From: Amycolatopsis thermophila
Lineage (GTDB): Bacteria > Actinomycetota > Actinomycetes > Mycobacteriales > Pseudonocardiaceae
Reading direction: 5' to 3'
Assembly (NCBI RefSeq): GCF_030814215.1
Contig: NZ_JAUSUT010000001.1
Span: 1 to 64,000, forward strand
DNA: 64,000 nucleotides
Shown: positions 34,572 through 42,641 of the stretch, one piece after another
Position numbering within the stretch: position 1 is the stretch's first letter
How the letters are laid out: every line of letters starts with the position of its first letter
Position numbers and translations under genes: made by a program
Notes under the pieces: generated by a model
The model's input: only the letters and a program-made list of their open reading frames with translations
Database searches by the model: none
Told to the model about the DNA's origin: nothing

Positions 34572-37238
34572 TCAGCCGAGGTCGCCGCCCGCCACCGGCA
34601 GGACTGTGCCGGTGATGTAGGCGGCCTCGTCGGAGGCGAGGAACGTGATCGCGGCGGCCTGCTCGTCGAGCGTGCCGTAGCGCTTCATCAGCGACGAGTT
34701 CACCGTCTGGTCGATGTGGGCCTGGAACCAGGCCCGCTCCTGCTCGGTCTCCAGGGCCGAACCGCCGCGGCTGATCCGGCGCGGTGGCGCTTCGGTGCCA
34801 CCGGGTGCGGTCGCCACCACCCGGATTCCCGTGCCGGCGTATTCGAACGCCAGCGAGGCCGTGATGGCGTTGATCCCGCCCTTCGCCGCCGAGTACGGGA
34901 TGCGGTGGATCCCGCGGGTCGCGGCCGACGACACGTTCACGATCACCCCGTGCCCCCGCGCGGCCATCGACGGCAGCGCGGCGCGGCACGAGTACAGCGT
35001 CGTCATCAGCGACCGCCGGATCTCGGCGTCGATCTGCGCCGGCGTGAACTCGGTGAACGGCTTGAACCAGATCGCCCCGCCCACGTTGTTGACCAGCACG
35101 TCGATCCGGCCGTACCGGGCGATCGCCGCCTCGGTCACCGCCTGCGCGCCCTCCCACGTCTCCAGGTCGGCGAGCACCGGCAGGGCCTCGCCGGTCAGCT
35201 CGTCCGCCACACCGGTGACCAGGTCCGACCGGTCGGCCAGGACGACGGTGCCGCCCTCGGCGCTGATCCGGCGCGCGACCCGCTCGCCGATGCCCTGCGC
35301 GGCACCGGTCACCACCACGACCTTGCCGTCGAACCGGCCGGGGCTGAGGAACCTCGGCCGCCGGGCGGCCTTCGCGTCGTCCATCGCCCGGCGCATCGTG
35401 ATCTTCGACCGCTCGGCGTGCTCGGCGACCAGGCGGCGCGCGGTCTGCCGGTCGCCCGCCTCGAACGCGGCCACGATGTCCAGGTGGTCCTGGGTGCACC
35501 GGGGGTGGCACCAGGTGGCGTCGCGCAGCGTCTCCTCCATGTGCCCCTTCACGCCGAGCGCGCGGTAGGCCTGGAGCAGGTGCTCGTTGCCGGTCTGGGT
35601 GAACAGGTAGTCGTGGAACGCGGCGTTGGTCTCGGTGTACGCGGCGGCGTCGACGAACCGGTCACCGTCCACATAGGGCACGCATGCCTCGGCCAGCAGC
35701 CGGTACCCGGCGAGCTGCCGCGAGGTGAGCCGGCCGATCGTGATCTCCACCGCGCCGAGCTCAAGGGCCTGCCGCGCCTCGAACACGGCATCCGACTCGT
35801 GCACCGACGGGTGCTCCTCGCCGATCTCGTAGCACCCGGGCCCGGTGAGCGGGGCGATTTCGGCGGGCGGCAGCATCTCCTGGCCCGCGATGGAGCGGGC
35901 CGCCACGGGAGCCGCCGTGTCGCCCGGGTCGAGCGCCCCGCCGGTTCCACCGGGCCAGACGGCCTGACCGGCGATGGTGCGCTTGGTCTGTCCGTCGTCG
36001 GCGACCGGGCCCGTCCCGCGCAGCGGTTCGATTTCGGTGGCCGGGAAGACGGTCTGCCCGGCCACGGCCCGGCCCGCCCCCGCCGGTTCCGGCGAAGGGG
36101 ACGAAGCCGGATCGGCGGGGGCGGCCGGGACCTCCGGCGCGGCGGGCGCCGGGGCCAGGACAACCGGAGCCGGCTCGGGTTCCGGCGGGGCGTCGGGCTC
36201 GGGGGCGGCCTCCGTCTCCACCGCGGACGGCGCGGCGGAGAGCGCGAACTTCTCGTAGTAGAACCCCGCGGGCTCCACCCCGGCGTCGGCGAAGTGCTTG
36301 CGCACCGCCTCGACCATCGGGGGCGGGCCGCACAGGTACACGGCCACGTCGCCGCCGTGCAGGTGCTCGTCGCGGATCAGGGCGGTCACGTAGCCCTTGT
36401 TCGGCGCCGTGCTGTCCGGGTCGGCGACGCAGTAGTCCCAGGTCAGCCCCTCGACCTGGTCGGCCAGCCCGGCGAGGGTGTCCAGCTCGACCAGGTCGTC
36501 GTCGGTGGTGACGCCGTAGATCAGGTGCGCCGGGCGGGCCGACCCGCAGGCCCGCATCGCGCGCACGATCGACAGGATCGGAGCCAGCCCGGTCCCGCCG
36601 GCGAGCAGCAGCACGGGCCGGTCGGCCTCGCGCAGGAAGAAGCTGCCGTTCGGACCGGTGAACGTCAGCGCGTCCCCCGGCGCGGCGCGCCCGGTCAGGT
36701 AGTCCGACATCACGCCGCCCGGCGTGATCTTCACCAGGAACGTCAGCTGCTTGTCGTCCGGCGCGTTGCTGAACGAGTACGACCGCGTCTGCCCGGTGCC
36801 GGGCACCTCGATGTTGACGTACTGCCCGGGCAGGAACGCGAGCTTGTCCCGGTCCGGCGTTTCCACGGTCAGGGCGAACGTGGTCGGCGACAACCGGTCC
36901 AGCGCGGTGATCGTGCCGGTGTACGTCGCCGCCTGCGTCTTCGCCACCGCCGACGTGCTGGCGATCTGCAGCACCAGGTCGGAGCGGGGCTTCATGCTGC
37001 ACGGCAGGACGTACCCGCGCGCCGCCTCGTCGTCGGACAGGGCGTCGGAGATGTAGGTGCCGCCGTCGTACTCACCGGACTCGCAGAACGCCTTGCACGT
37101 CCCGCACGCACCGTCGCGGCAGTCCAGCGGGATGTTGATGCGCTGCCGGTACGACGCGTCGGCGACCGTCTGGTCCGGCTCGCACGTGATGAAGCGGGTG
37201 ACTCCGTCCTCGAAGGACAGTGCGACCTGGTGGGTCAT
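34572..37238 (-). CDS. benC: Fusion: benzoate dioxygenase reductase (BenC) + GntR-type FCD domain + cis-diol dehydrogenase (BenD)
   Basis: One 888-residue frame; ATG 37238 after GAGGAGG (GTG 37241 is too close). Residues 1-95: 2Fe-2S ferredoxin (C40, C45, C48, C80). 105-332: FAD/NAD reductase (RSYSFS 152, GGTGLAP 214, CGPPPM 303). 335-468: Pro/Ala-rich linker with three IAGQ-like repeats. About 480-612: FCD ligand-binding domain as in GntR regulators (FEARQALELGAVEI, AAFHDYLF with H542, ..CTQDHLDIVAAFEAGDR with H585, AEH607) but with no winged HTH. 635-888: SDR with TGAAQGIG 644-651, S770, Y782-x3-K786, matching BenD. It should pass electrons to BenAB and oxidise the benzoate cis-diol to catechol plus CO2. 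The FCD may sense an aromatic acid. Confidence 0.9.
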   Translation of the reverse strand: MTHQVALSFEDGVTRFITCEPDQTVADASYRQRINIPLDCRDGACGTCKAFCESGEYDGGTYISDALSDDEAARGYVLPCSMKPRSDLVLQIASTSAVAKTQAATYTGTITALDRLSPTTFALTVETPDRDKLAFLPGQYVNIEVPGTGQTRSYSFSNAPDDKQLTFLVKITPGGVMSDYLTGRAAPGDALTFTGPNGSFFLREADRPVLLLAGGTGLAPILSIVRAMRACGSARPAHLIYGVTTDDDLVELDTLAGLADQVEGLTWDYCVADPDSTAPNKGYVTALIRDEHLHGGDVAVYLCGPPPMVEAVRKHFADAGVEPAGFYYEKFALSAAPSAVETEAAPEPDAPPEPEPAPVVLAPAPAAPEVPAAPADPASSPSPEPAGAGRAVAGQTVFPATEIEPLRGTGPVADDGQTKRTIAGQAVWPGGTGGALDPGDTAAPVAARSIAGQEMLPPAEIAPLTGPGCYEIGEEHPSVHESDAVFEARQALELGAVEITIGRLTSRQLAGYRLLAEACVPYVDGDRFVDAAAYTETNAAFHDYLFTQTGNEHLLQAYRALGVKGHMEETLRDATWCHPRCTQDHLDIVAAFEAGDRQTARRLVAEHAERSKITMRRAMDDAKAARRPRFLSPGRFDGKVVVVTGAAQGIGERVARRISAEGGTVVLADRSDLVTGVADELTGEALPVLADLETWEGAQAVTEAAIARYGRIDVLVNNVGGAIWFKPFTEFTPAQIDAEIRRSLMTTLYSCRAALPSMAARGHGVIVNVSSAATRGIHRIPYSAAKGGINAITASLAFEYAGTGIRVVATAPGGTEAPPRRISRGGSALETEQERAWFQAHIDQTVNSSLMKRYGTLDEQAAAITFLASDEAAYITGTVLPVAGGDLG

Positions 37239-37247
37239 CACGCCTCC

Positions 37248-37760
37248 TCAGATGTGGTAGACGTCGACGACGTGGTGGATGTAGTCGTTCTTCAGGATCA
37301 CGGTCTTGCGGCGGATCAGGGGTGACTCGCCGGAGAAGTCGATCGTGTAGAACGACGTCCCGTAGTACGGGTCGACCGTCTTGTACCGGAAGTACATGGT
37401 GTGCCAGTTGAACCGCACGTCCACGATGTCGCCGCGCCGCTCGATCAGCTCGACGTTGGTGATGTTGTGGCTGGTGCGCGGTTCCGGGATCGACGTGGCG
37501 CTGGAGCGCTCGGTGCGGATCCGGAACACCCGGTCCTCCAGCCCGCCCTTGTTCGGGTAGTAGATGAGCGAGATCTGGCTCTGCGGGTCCTCGGTCAGCA
37601 GGTCGTCGTCGCCCCAGGAGGGCATCCAGAAGACGACGTCGTCGGCGTAGCAGTCCAGCCACCGCTCGAACTCGCGGTCGTCGAGGTAGCGCGCCTCGCG
37701 GTAGAGGAACTGCTCGATGTCGGTCTGGGTGATGGTCTTCGTGCCCGTGGTGACGCTCAC
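37248..37760 (-). CDS. benB: Benzoate 1,2-dioxygenase, small subunit BenB
   Basis: A 170-residue beta subunit of a ring-hydroxylating dioxygenase (NTF2-like fold). GTG 37760 overlaps the benA stop (GTGA). Family features: [44 protein letters not shown], and [10 protein letters not shown] at the end. It is structural in the alpha3beta3 oxygenase. The fused BenC-FCD-BenD gene begins 9 bp after its stop. Confidence 0.95.
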   Translation of the reverse strand: MSVTTGTKTITQTDIEQFLYREARYLDDREFERWLDCYADDVVFWMPSWGDDDLLTEDPQSQISLIYYPNKGGLEDRVFRIRTERSSATSIPEPRTSHNITNVELIERRGDIVDVRFNWHTMYFRYKTVDPYYGTSFYTIDFSGESPLIRRKTVILKNDYIHHVVDVYHI

Positions 37761-39106
37761 TTGTCCGCTCCGATCGCCTTGAGCAGGGTCTCCCGCCAGT
37801 AGCCGTGCTGCACCGGGTACAGCCCCTCGTCCTCGTTCTTCCGCCCCGCCGAGATGACGCCCTTCATGTCCAGGGCCTCGGCGACCTCGTCCGGCCCGGT
37901 CACCCAGTGCTCGGCGCCGCGGCTCATGTCGTTCCATGGTGCGGCGGTGGCGCGGAAGGTCAGCTGGCAGGAGCGGAACTCCTCCAGGTCGTCCGGGGTG
38001 GCCATGCCGGAGGCGTTGAAGAAGTCCTCGTACTGCCGGATCCGCCAGGCGCGCGCGTCCGCGCTCTCCCCCTTGGGCGCGATGCAGTAGATCGTCACCT
38101 CGGTCTTGTCCGGCGCGATCGGCCGGAAGTGCCGGATCTGCGTGGAGAACTGGTCCATCAGGTACACGTTGGGATACAGGCACAGGTTGCGGGACCCCTT
38201 GACCATGAACTCGCCCTTGGCGTCGCCGTACCGCTCCTTCAGCTCGTCCATCCGGTTCCACAGTGGACGATCCTGCGGGTTGCCCGCCCACGTCCACAGG
38301 CACAGGTGGCCGTGCGGGAAGGACCAGTAGCCACCGCCGGACTTGCCCCAGCTGCCGGCGTCGAGCGTCTTGGTGTCGTTCGTGGACTCACCGGTGTTGC
38401 GGCGCGCGGTGGTGGCCGCGTAGTTCCAGTGCGTCGCGGTCACGTGGTAGCCGTCGGCACCGTTCTCCGCCTGCACCTTCCAGTTCCCGTCGTAGGTGTA
38501 GGTGGACGCGCCGCGCAGCACCTCCAGCCCCTCCGGGGACTGGTCGACGAGCATGTCGATGATCTTCGTGGTGTCGCCCAGGTGCTCGGTCAGCGGCAGC
38601 ACGTCGGCGTTGAGGCTGCCGAACAGGAAGCCGCGGTAGCTGTCGAAGCGCGCGACCCTGGTCATGTCGTGCGAGCCGCCGGTGTTGAACGACTCCGGGT
38701 AGCCGGCGCCGTCGGGGTCCTTGACCTTGAGCAGCGTGCCGTCGTTGCGGAACGTCCAGCCGTGGAAGGGACACGTCAGCGTCATCCGGTTGTCGGTCTT
38801 GCGGCGGCAGACCATCGCGCCGCGGTGCGCGCACGCGTTGATCAGGCAGTGCAGCTCCCCGTCGCGGTCGCGCGTGATGACCACCGGCTGACGGCCGATG
38901 TAGGTGGTGAAGTAGTCCCCCGGGTTCGGCAGCTGGCTCTCGTGGGCGAGGTAGATCCAGTTGCCCTCGAAGATGTGCTTCATCTCGAGTTCGAAGATCT
39001 CCTCGTCGGTGAAGATCCGGCGGTTGGCCCGGTAGATCCCGGCGTCGCGGTCCTCGATGACGGCGTCGGCGAGGACGGCCGACAGGTGGTCCAGGGTCTC
39101 GGTCAT
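37757..39106 (-). CDS. benA: Benzoate 1,2-dioxygenase, large subunit BenA
   Basis: A 449-residue alpha subunit. Rieske centre C92-A-H94 and C112-x2-H115 (CAHRGA, CPFHG). Mononuclear iron H221 and H226 with D218 in [14 protein letters not shown]. Length and sequence fit BenA/XylX; it dihydroxylates benzoate to the 1,2-cis-diol. ATG 39106 follows a GGGAG site. First gene of the benAB-CD operon, divergent from a LysR regulator with a clear LysR box in the promoter. Confidence 0.95.
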   Translation of the reverse strand: MTETLDHLSAVLADAVIEDRDAGIYRANRRIFTDEEIFELEMKHIFEGNWIYLAHESQLPNPGDYFTTYIGRQPVVITRDRDGELHCLINACAHRGAMVCRRKTDNRMTLTCPFHGWTFRNDGTLLKVKDPDGAGYPESFNTGGSHDMTRVARFDSYRGFLFGSLNADVLPLTEHLGDTTKIIDMLVDQSPEGLEVLRGASTYTYDGNWKVQAENGADGYHVTATHWNYAATTARRNTGESTNDTKTLDAGSWGKSGGGYWSFPHGHLCLWTWAGNPQDRPLWNRMDELKERYGDAKGEFMVKGSRNLCLYPNVYLMDQFSTQIRHFRPIAPDKTEVTIYCIAPKGESADARAWRIRQYEDFFNASGMATPDDLEEFRSCQLTFRATAAPWNDMSRGAEHWVTGPDEVAEALDMKGVISAGRKNEDEGLYPVQHGYWRETLLKAIGADK

Positions 39107-39217
39107 GGAAACTCCCAACGGCCTCAAGCGGCACTGCTCGGCTCTGCGTGTTCCCCTGACCATGACAAGCCGTGGCACCAGTCACACCGGGCGATTACCT
39201 AGTCCTGACCCAGGGTG

Positions 39218-39245
39218 GTATTAATCGACGGCATCGATCAATCAA
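39218..39245 (-). promoter_or_regulatory. Predicted benA promoter (-35 TTGATT, 16 bp, -10 TAATAC)
   Basis: On the minus strand, TTGATT (39245-39240), 16 bases, then TAATAC (39223-39218). The spacer is occupied almost entirely by the LysR-type palindrome at 39224-39238. The transcript would have a leader of roughly 100 nt before benA. Confidence 0.6.
39224..39238. promoter_or_regulatory. LysR-type box ATCGA-CGGCA-TCGAT
   Basis: A perfect 5-bp inverted repeat that fits both T-N11-A and ATC-N9-GAT, the classic LTTR consensus, in the 222-bp gap between benA and the LysR gene. Its position inside the predicted benA promoter spacer suggests direct control of polymerase binding. Confidence 0.75.
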
Positions 39246-39259
39246 GCCAAAATCGCTCC

Positions 39260-39289
39260 TTGTCTTGACTCAATATCCGTACCTACGGT
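39260..39289 (+). promoter_or_regulatory. Possible promoter for the lysR-catB-catA-catC operon
   Basis: TTGTCT (39260-39265), 18 bases, TACGGT (39284-39289), pointing toward the LysR gene at 39329. The -10 is weak. Motif-only prediction. Confidence 0.35.
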
Positions 39290-39328
39290 GAATCAATAGC
39301 CCGGCGAGGAGCAGGAAGGAGGCCGGCG

Positions 39329-40237
39329 ATGGAGCTGCGTCACCTGCGGTACTTCACCGCGGTGGCCGACACCTGCCACTTCGGGAAGGCGGCCGAGCGC
39401 CTGCACATGGCGCAGCCCGCCCTGTCGCACGCGATCCGGCAGCTGGAGGCCGAGCTGGGCGCGCCGCTGTTCACCCGCACCACGCGGCAGGTCCGGCTCA
39501 CCCCGGCGGGTGAGTTCCTGCTGGGTGAGGCGCAGCGGGTGCTGGACGCGGTCGAGGACAGCGTCCGCGGGGTGCGCCGCATCGCCGACGGCCGTCTCGG
39601 CCTGGTACGGGTGGGGTTCACCGGCACCTCGGCGTTCTCGCACCTGCCGCGCATCGCCCGTGCGGTGAAGGCGACCCTGCCCGGGGTCGCCGTCGAGGTC
39701 CACGCGGACCTGCTCACGCCCGCCCAGTGCGACGGCCTGCGCGACGGCGACCTGGACCTGGGCGTGCTGCGCCCGCCGGCCCGCGGCGACGACATCCACC
39801 TGCACACCCTCGAGGCCGAGCCGCTGATCCTCGCCGTCCCCGCCGACCACCGCCTGGCGGTCGAGCCGGTGGTGTCGATGGCGGACCTGCGCACCGAGGG
39901 GTTCATCACCTACGCCAGCAAGGACTCCGTCGTCAACGACGCCGTCCTGCGCAGCTGCCAGGCCGCCGGGTTCAGCCCGCACCGCGAGCACGAGGCGGCC
40001 GGCACCGCCGTGCTGCTCGCGCTGGTCGCCGGTGGTCTCGGCATCGCGGTGCTGCCCGCGTCGGCGCGCGCTCTGCCGCTGGCCGGGGTCGTGTTCCGCG
40101 ACCTCGCCGACGCCGGCACCGTCGAACTCGCCCTGGCCTGGCGCCACGACAACGACTCCCCGCTCGTCCGGTCGGTGCTCGAGGTCCTCGAGGCCGCACT
40201 CGCCCCGCAAGCACACGTACCCGAGGTCAGCCGATGA
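39329..40237 (+). CDS. LysR family regulator (CatR/BenM-like)
   Basis: A 302-residue LTTR. ATG 39329 after AAGGAGG. N-terminal HTH MELRHLRYFTAVADTCHFGK then AAERLHMAQPALSHAIRQLE; effector domain about 90-295 with VRVGFTGTSAFSHLPRI. BenM/CatM/CatR relatives bind cis,cis-muconate and, for BenM, benzoate. Divergent from benA and translationally overlapping catB (ATGA), so it most likely activates both the ben and cat genes. Confidence 0.93.
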   Translation: MELRHLRYFTAVADTCHFGKAAERLHMAQPALSHAIRQLEAELGAPLFTRTTRQVRLTPAGEFLLGEAQRVLDAVEDSVRGVRRIADGRLGLVRVGFTGTSAFSHLPRIARAVKATLPGVAVEVHADLLTPAQCDGLRDGDLDLGVLRPPARGDDIHLHTLEAEPLILAVPADHRLAVEPVVSMADLRTEGFITYASKDSVVNDAVLRSCQAAGFSPHREHEAAGTAVLLALVAGGLGIAVLPASARALPLAGVVFRDLADAGTVELALAWRHDNDSPLVRSVLEVLEAALAPQAHVPEVSR

Positions 40238-41337
40238 AGATCACGCGCGTGGAGGCGATCCCGTTCGCCATCCCGTACCGCAAACCGCTCAAGTTCGCCT
40301 CCGGCGAGGTGCACGTCGCCGAGCACGTGCTGGTGCGGGTGCACACCGACGACGGGATCGTCGGCGTGGCCGAGGCGCCGCCGCGGCCGTTCACCTACGG
40401 CGAGACCCAGGACGGGATCATCGCCGTGATCGAGAAGATCTTCGCGCCCCAGGTGGTCGGCCTGAGCCTGCTGGAGCGCGAGACCATGGCGACCCGCCTC
40501 GCCCGCACCGTCGGCAACCCGGCGGCCAAGGCGGCGATCGACATGGCCGTGTGGGACGCGCTGGGCCGGACGCTGGACGTGCAGGTCACCGAGCTGCTCG
40601 GCGGCTACACCGACCGGATGCGCGTGTCGCACATGCTCGGGTTCGACGAGCCGGCGGCGATGGTCGCCGAGGCGCAGCGCATGCGCGACGAGCACGGCAT
40701 CACCACGTTCAAGGTCAAGGTCGGGCGCCGCCCGGTCGGCCTGGACACCGCCGTCGTGCGGGCCCTGCGCGAGGGTCTGGGCGACGCCGTGGAGCTCTAC
40801 GTCGACGGCAACCGCGGCTGGACCGCCGCGGAGTCGGCGATGGCGATGAAGGAGATGTCCGACCTCGGGCTGCTGTTCGCCGAGGAACTGTGCCCGGCCG
40901 ACGACGTGCTGGGCAGGCGGTGGCTGGTGTCCCAGGTCGACGTCCCCTTCATCGCCGACGAGTCGGCCGTCACCCCGGCCGACGTGACCCGCGAGATCCT
41001 CGGTGGCTCGGCCACCGCGATCAGCATCAAGTGCGCCCGCACCGGGTTCACGCACTCGCAGCGGGTGCACCACCTGGCCGAGGGCCTGGGCCTGGAGGTC
41101 GTGATGGGCAACCAGATCGACGGCCAGCTCGGGTCCATCTGCACCGTCGCGTTCGGCGCGTCCTACCGGCTCACCTCGCGCCGGGCCGGGGAGCTGTCGA
41201 ACTTCCTCGACATGAGCGACGACCTGCTCACCGAACCGCTCCAGATCCGGGACGGCGAGCTGGCCATCCGGCCCGGTGCCGGGCTCGGGGTCGAGATCGA
41301 CCCGGAGAAGCTCGACCGCTACCGCCAGGACAACTGA
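40234..41337 (+). CDS. catB: Muconate cycloisomerase CatB
   Basis: A 367-residue enolase-superfamily enzyme converting cis,cis-muconate to muconolactone. N-terminal capping domain then barrel: FKVKVGRRP (catalytic lysine region), metal ligands in YVDGNRGW (Asp), FAEELCPADD (Glu), FIADESAVTP (Asp) and SIKCARTGF (Lys). ATG 40234 overlaps the LysR stop. Followed by catA and catC, giving the order catR-type, catB, catA, catC as in Rhodococcus-like actinomycetes. Confidence 0.94.
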   Translation: MKITRVEAIPFAIPYRKPLKFASGEVHVAEHVLVRVHTDDGIVGVAEAPPRPFTYGETQDGIIAVIEKIFAPQVVGLSLLERETMATRLARTVGNPAAKAAIDMAVWDALGRTLDVQVTELLGGYTDRMRVSHMLGFDEPAAMVAEAQRMRDEHGITTFKVKVGRRPVGLDTAVVRALREGLGDAVELYVDGNRGWTAAESAMAMKEMSDLGLLFAEELCPADDVLGRRWLVSQVDVPFIADESAVTPADVTREILGGSATAISIKCARTGFTHSQRVHHLAEGLGLEVVMGNQIDGQLGSICTVAFGASYRLTSRRAGELSNFLDMSDDLLTEPLQIRDGELAIRPGAGLGVEIDPEKLDRYRQDN

Positions 41338-41372
41338 ACACTTCCCGGAATCACGGAATCAAGGAGGATCCC

Positions 41373-42218
41373 ATGACCGCCACCCCCCACGCCCCCGCGG
41401 CCGCCGAGTCGGGCGCCAGCGCCACCCAGCGGTTCAAGGCGGACAAGTTCGCCGCCGTGGCCGACACCCCGAAGGAGCGGGTGTCGACGCTGGCGCGCGA
41501 GGTGATCGAGGCCGTCCACGAGACGATCCGCAAGCACAAGGTCACCTACGACGAGTACAACGCGCTGAAAGCGTGGCTGATCCAGGTCGGCGAGGACGGC
41601 GAGTGGCCGCTGTTCCTCGACGTGTGGGTCGAGCACGTCGTCGAGGACGTCGCCACCTCCCACCGCAAGGGCAACAAGGGCACCATCGAGGGCCCGTACT
41701 ACGTGCCCGGCGCGCCCGAGCAGGGCTCGCGCGGCTCGGTCCCGATGCGCGAGAACGAGGGCGGCACCCCGCTGGTGTGGACCGGCAAGGTCACCTCGGT
41801 CGACGGCACCCCGCTCAAGGACGCGAAGATCGAGCTGTGGCACGCCGACTCCGACGGCCTGTACTCGCAGTTCGCGCCCGGCATCCCCGAGTGGAACCTG
41901 CGCGGCACCTTCTCGGTCGAGGAGGACGGCTCGTTCGAGATCCACACCGTGCGGCCCGCGCCGTACCAGATCCCGACCGACGGGGCTTGCGGCAAGCTGA
42001 TCGCCGCCGCCGGCTGGCACGCCTGGCGTCCGGCGCACCTGCACGTGAAGGTGTCGGCACCGGGCCACGAGCTGCTGACCGCGCAGCTGTACTTCCCCGG
42101 CGACGAGCACAACGACGACGACATCGCCTCGGCGGTGAAGCCGGAACTGCTGCTCGACCCGAAGCCGGCCGACGGTGGCGAGACCGTGTCGTACGGTTTC
42201 GTGCTGGACCCCGCCTGA
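41373..42218 (+). CDS. catA: Catechol 1,2-dioxygenase CatA
   Basis: A 281-residue intradiol dioxygenase, ATG after AAGGAGGATCCC. N-terminal helical dimer domain (about 20-100), then the beta-sandwich with Fe(III) ligands Y164 (DGLYSQF), Y198 (PAPYQIP), H222 and H224 (RPAHLH). Conserved GPYYVPGAP at 108-116. It opens catechol to cis,cis-muconate. Actinobacterial length; located between catB and catC. Confidence 0.96.
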   Translation: MTATPHAPAAAESGASATQRFKADKFAAVADTPKERVSTLAREVIEAVHETIRKHKVTYDEYNALKAWLIQVGEDGEWPLFLDVWVEHVVEDVATSHRKGNKGTIEGPYYVPGAPEQGSRGSVPMRENEGGTPLVWTGKVTSVDGTPLKDAKIELWHADSDGLYSQFAPGIPEWNLRGTFSVEEDGSFEIHTVRPAPYQIPTDGACGKLIAAAGWHAWRPAHLHVKVSAPGHELLTAQLYFPGDEHNDDDIASAVKPELLLDPKPADGGETVSYGFVLDPA

Positions 42219-42242
42219 TCTTTCGTTCTGGAGGACTCACCC

Positions 42243-42518
42243 ATGTTGTTCCACGTCCGGATGGATGTGCACCTGCCCGAGACGCTCGACCCCGCGGAGC
42301 GGGCGGACATCGTCGCGCGGGAGAAGGCATACAGCCAGAAACTGCAGCGGGCCGGGAAGTGGCCCCACCTGTGGCGCATCGTGGGTGAGTACTCCAACAT
42401 CTCGATCTTCGACGTCGAGTCGAACGACGAGTTGCACGAGCTGATTTCGGGGTTGCCGTTGTTCCCGTACATGGACATCCGGGTGATGCCCTTGGCGACT
42501 CATCCTTCCAAGATCTGA
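42243..42518 (+). CDS. catC: Muconolactone delta-isomerase CatC
   Basis: A 91-residue protein with the CatC start MLFHVRMDVHLPETLDPAER, and the motif WPHLWRIVGEYSNISIFDVES, ending in FPYMDIRVMPLATHPS. It isomerises muconolactone to beta-ketoadipate enol-lactone. Last gene of the cat operon, 24 bp after catA, with a hairpin following. Confidence 0.96.
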   Translation: MLFHVRMDVHLPETLDPAERADIVAREKAYSQKLQRAGKWPHLWRIVGEYSNISIFDVESNDELHELISGLPLFPYMDIRVMPLATHPSKI

Positions 42519-42531
42519 GCAGTGCGGCCGG

Positions 42532-42563
42532 GGCCGGGGCGCTGGCGCGTCCCGACCCCGGCC
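42532..42563 (+). terminator. Hairpin after catC
   Basis: GGCCGGGG (42532-42539) and CCCCGGCC (42556-42563), an 8-bp perfect GC stem with 16-nt loop, starting 14 bp after the catC stop. No U-tract. The rest of the 123-bp gap before the convergent M14 gene shows nothing else. Confidence 0.6.
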
Positions 42564-42641
42564 TCCCGGACGATCAGCCCGGCGGCGTCGATCCACCGCA
42601 GCCATCAGGCATCGCCCCAGCTCCCCGCTTCGAAGCACACG

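Noticed and set aside
32539-35511. Minus-strand frame of about 990 codons across glpK, glpD and the benCD end
   Set aside because: Crosses two well-supported plus-strand genes and a terminator; the sequence is low-complexity.
34545-37325. Plus-strand frame of about 926 codons opposite benC-FCD-benD
   Set aside because: GC-rich antisense shadow; the minus-strand protein has catalytic motifs along its whole length.
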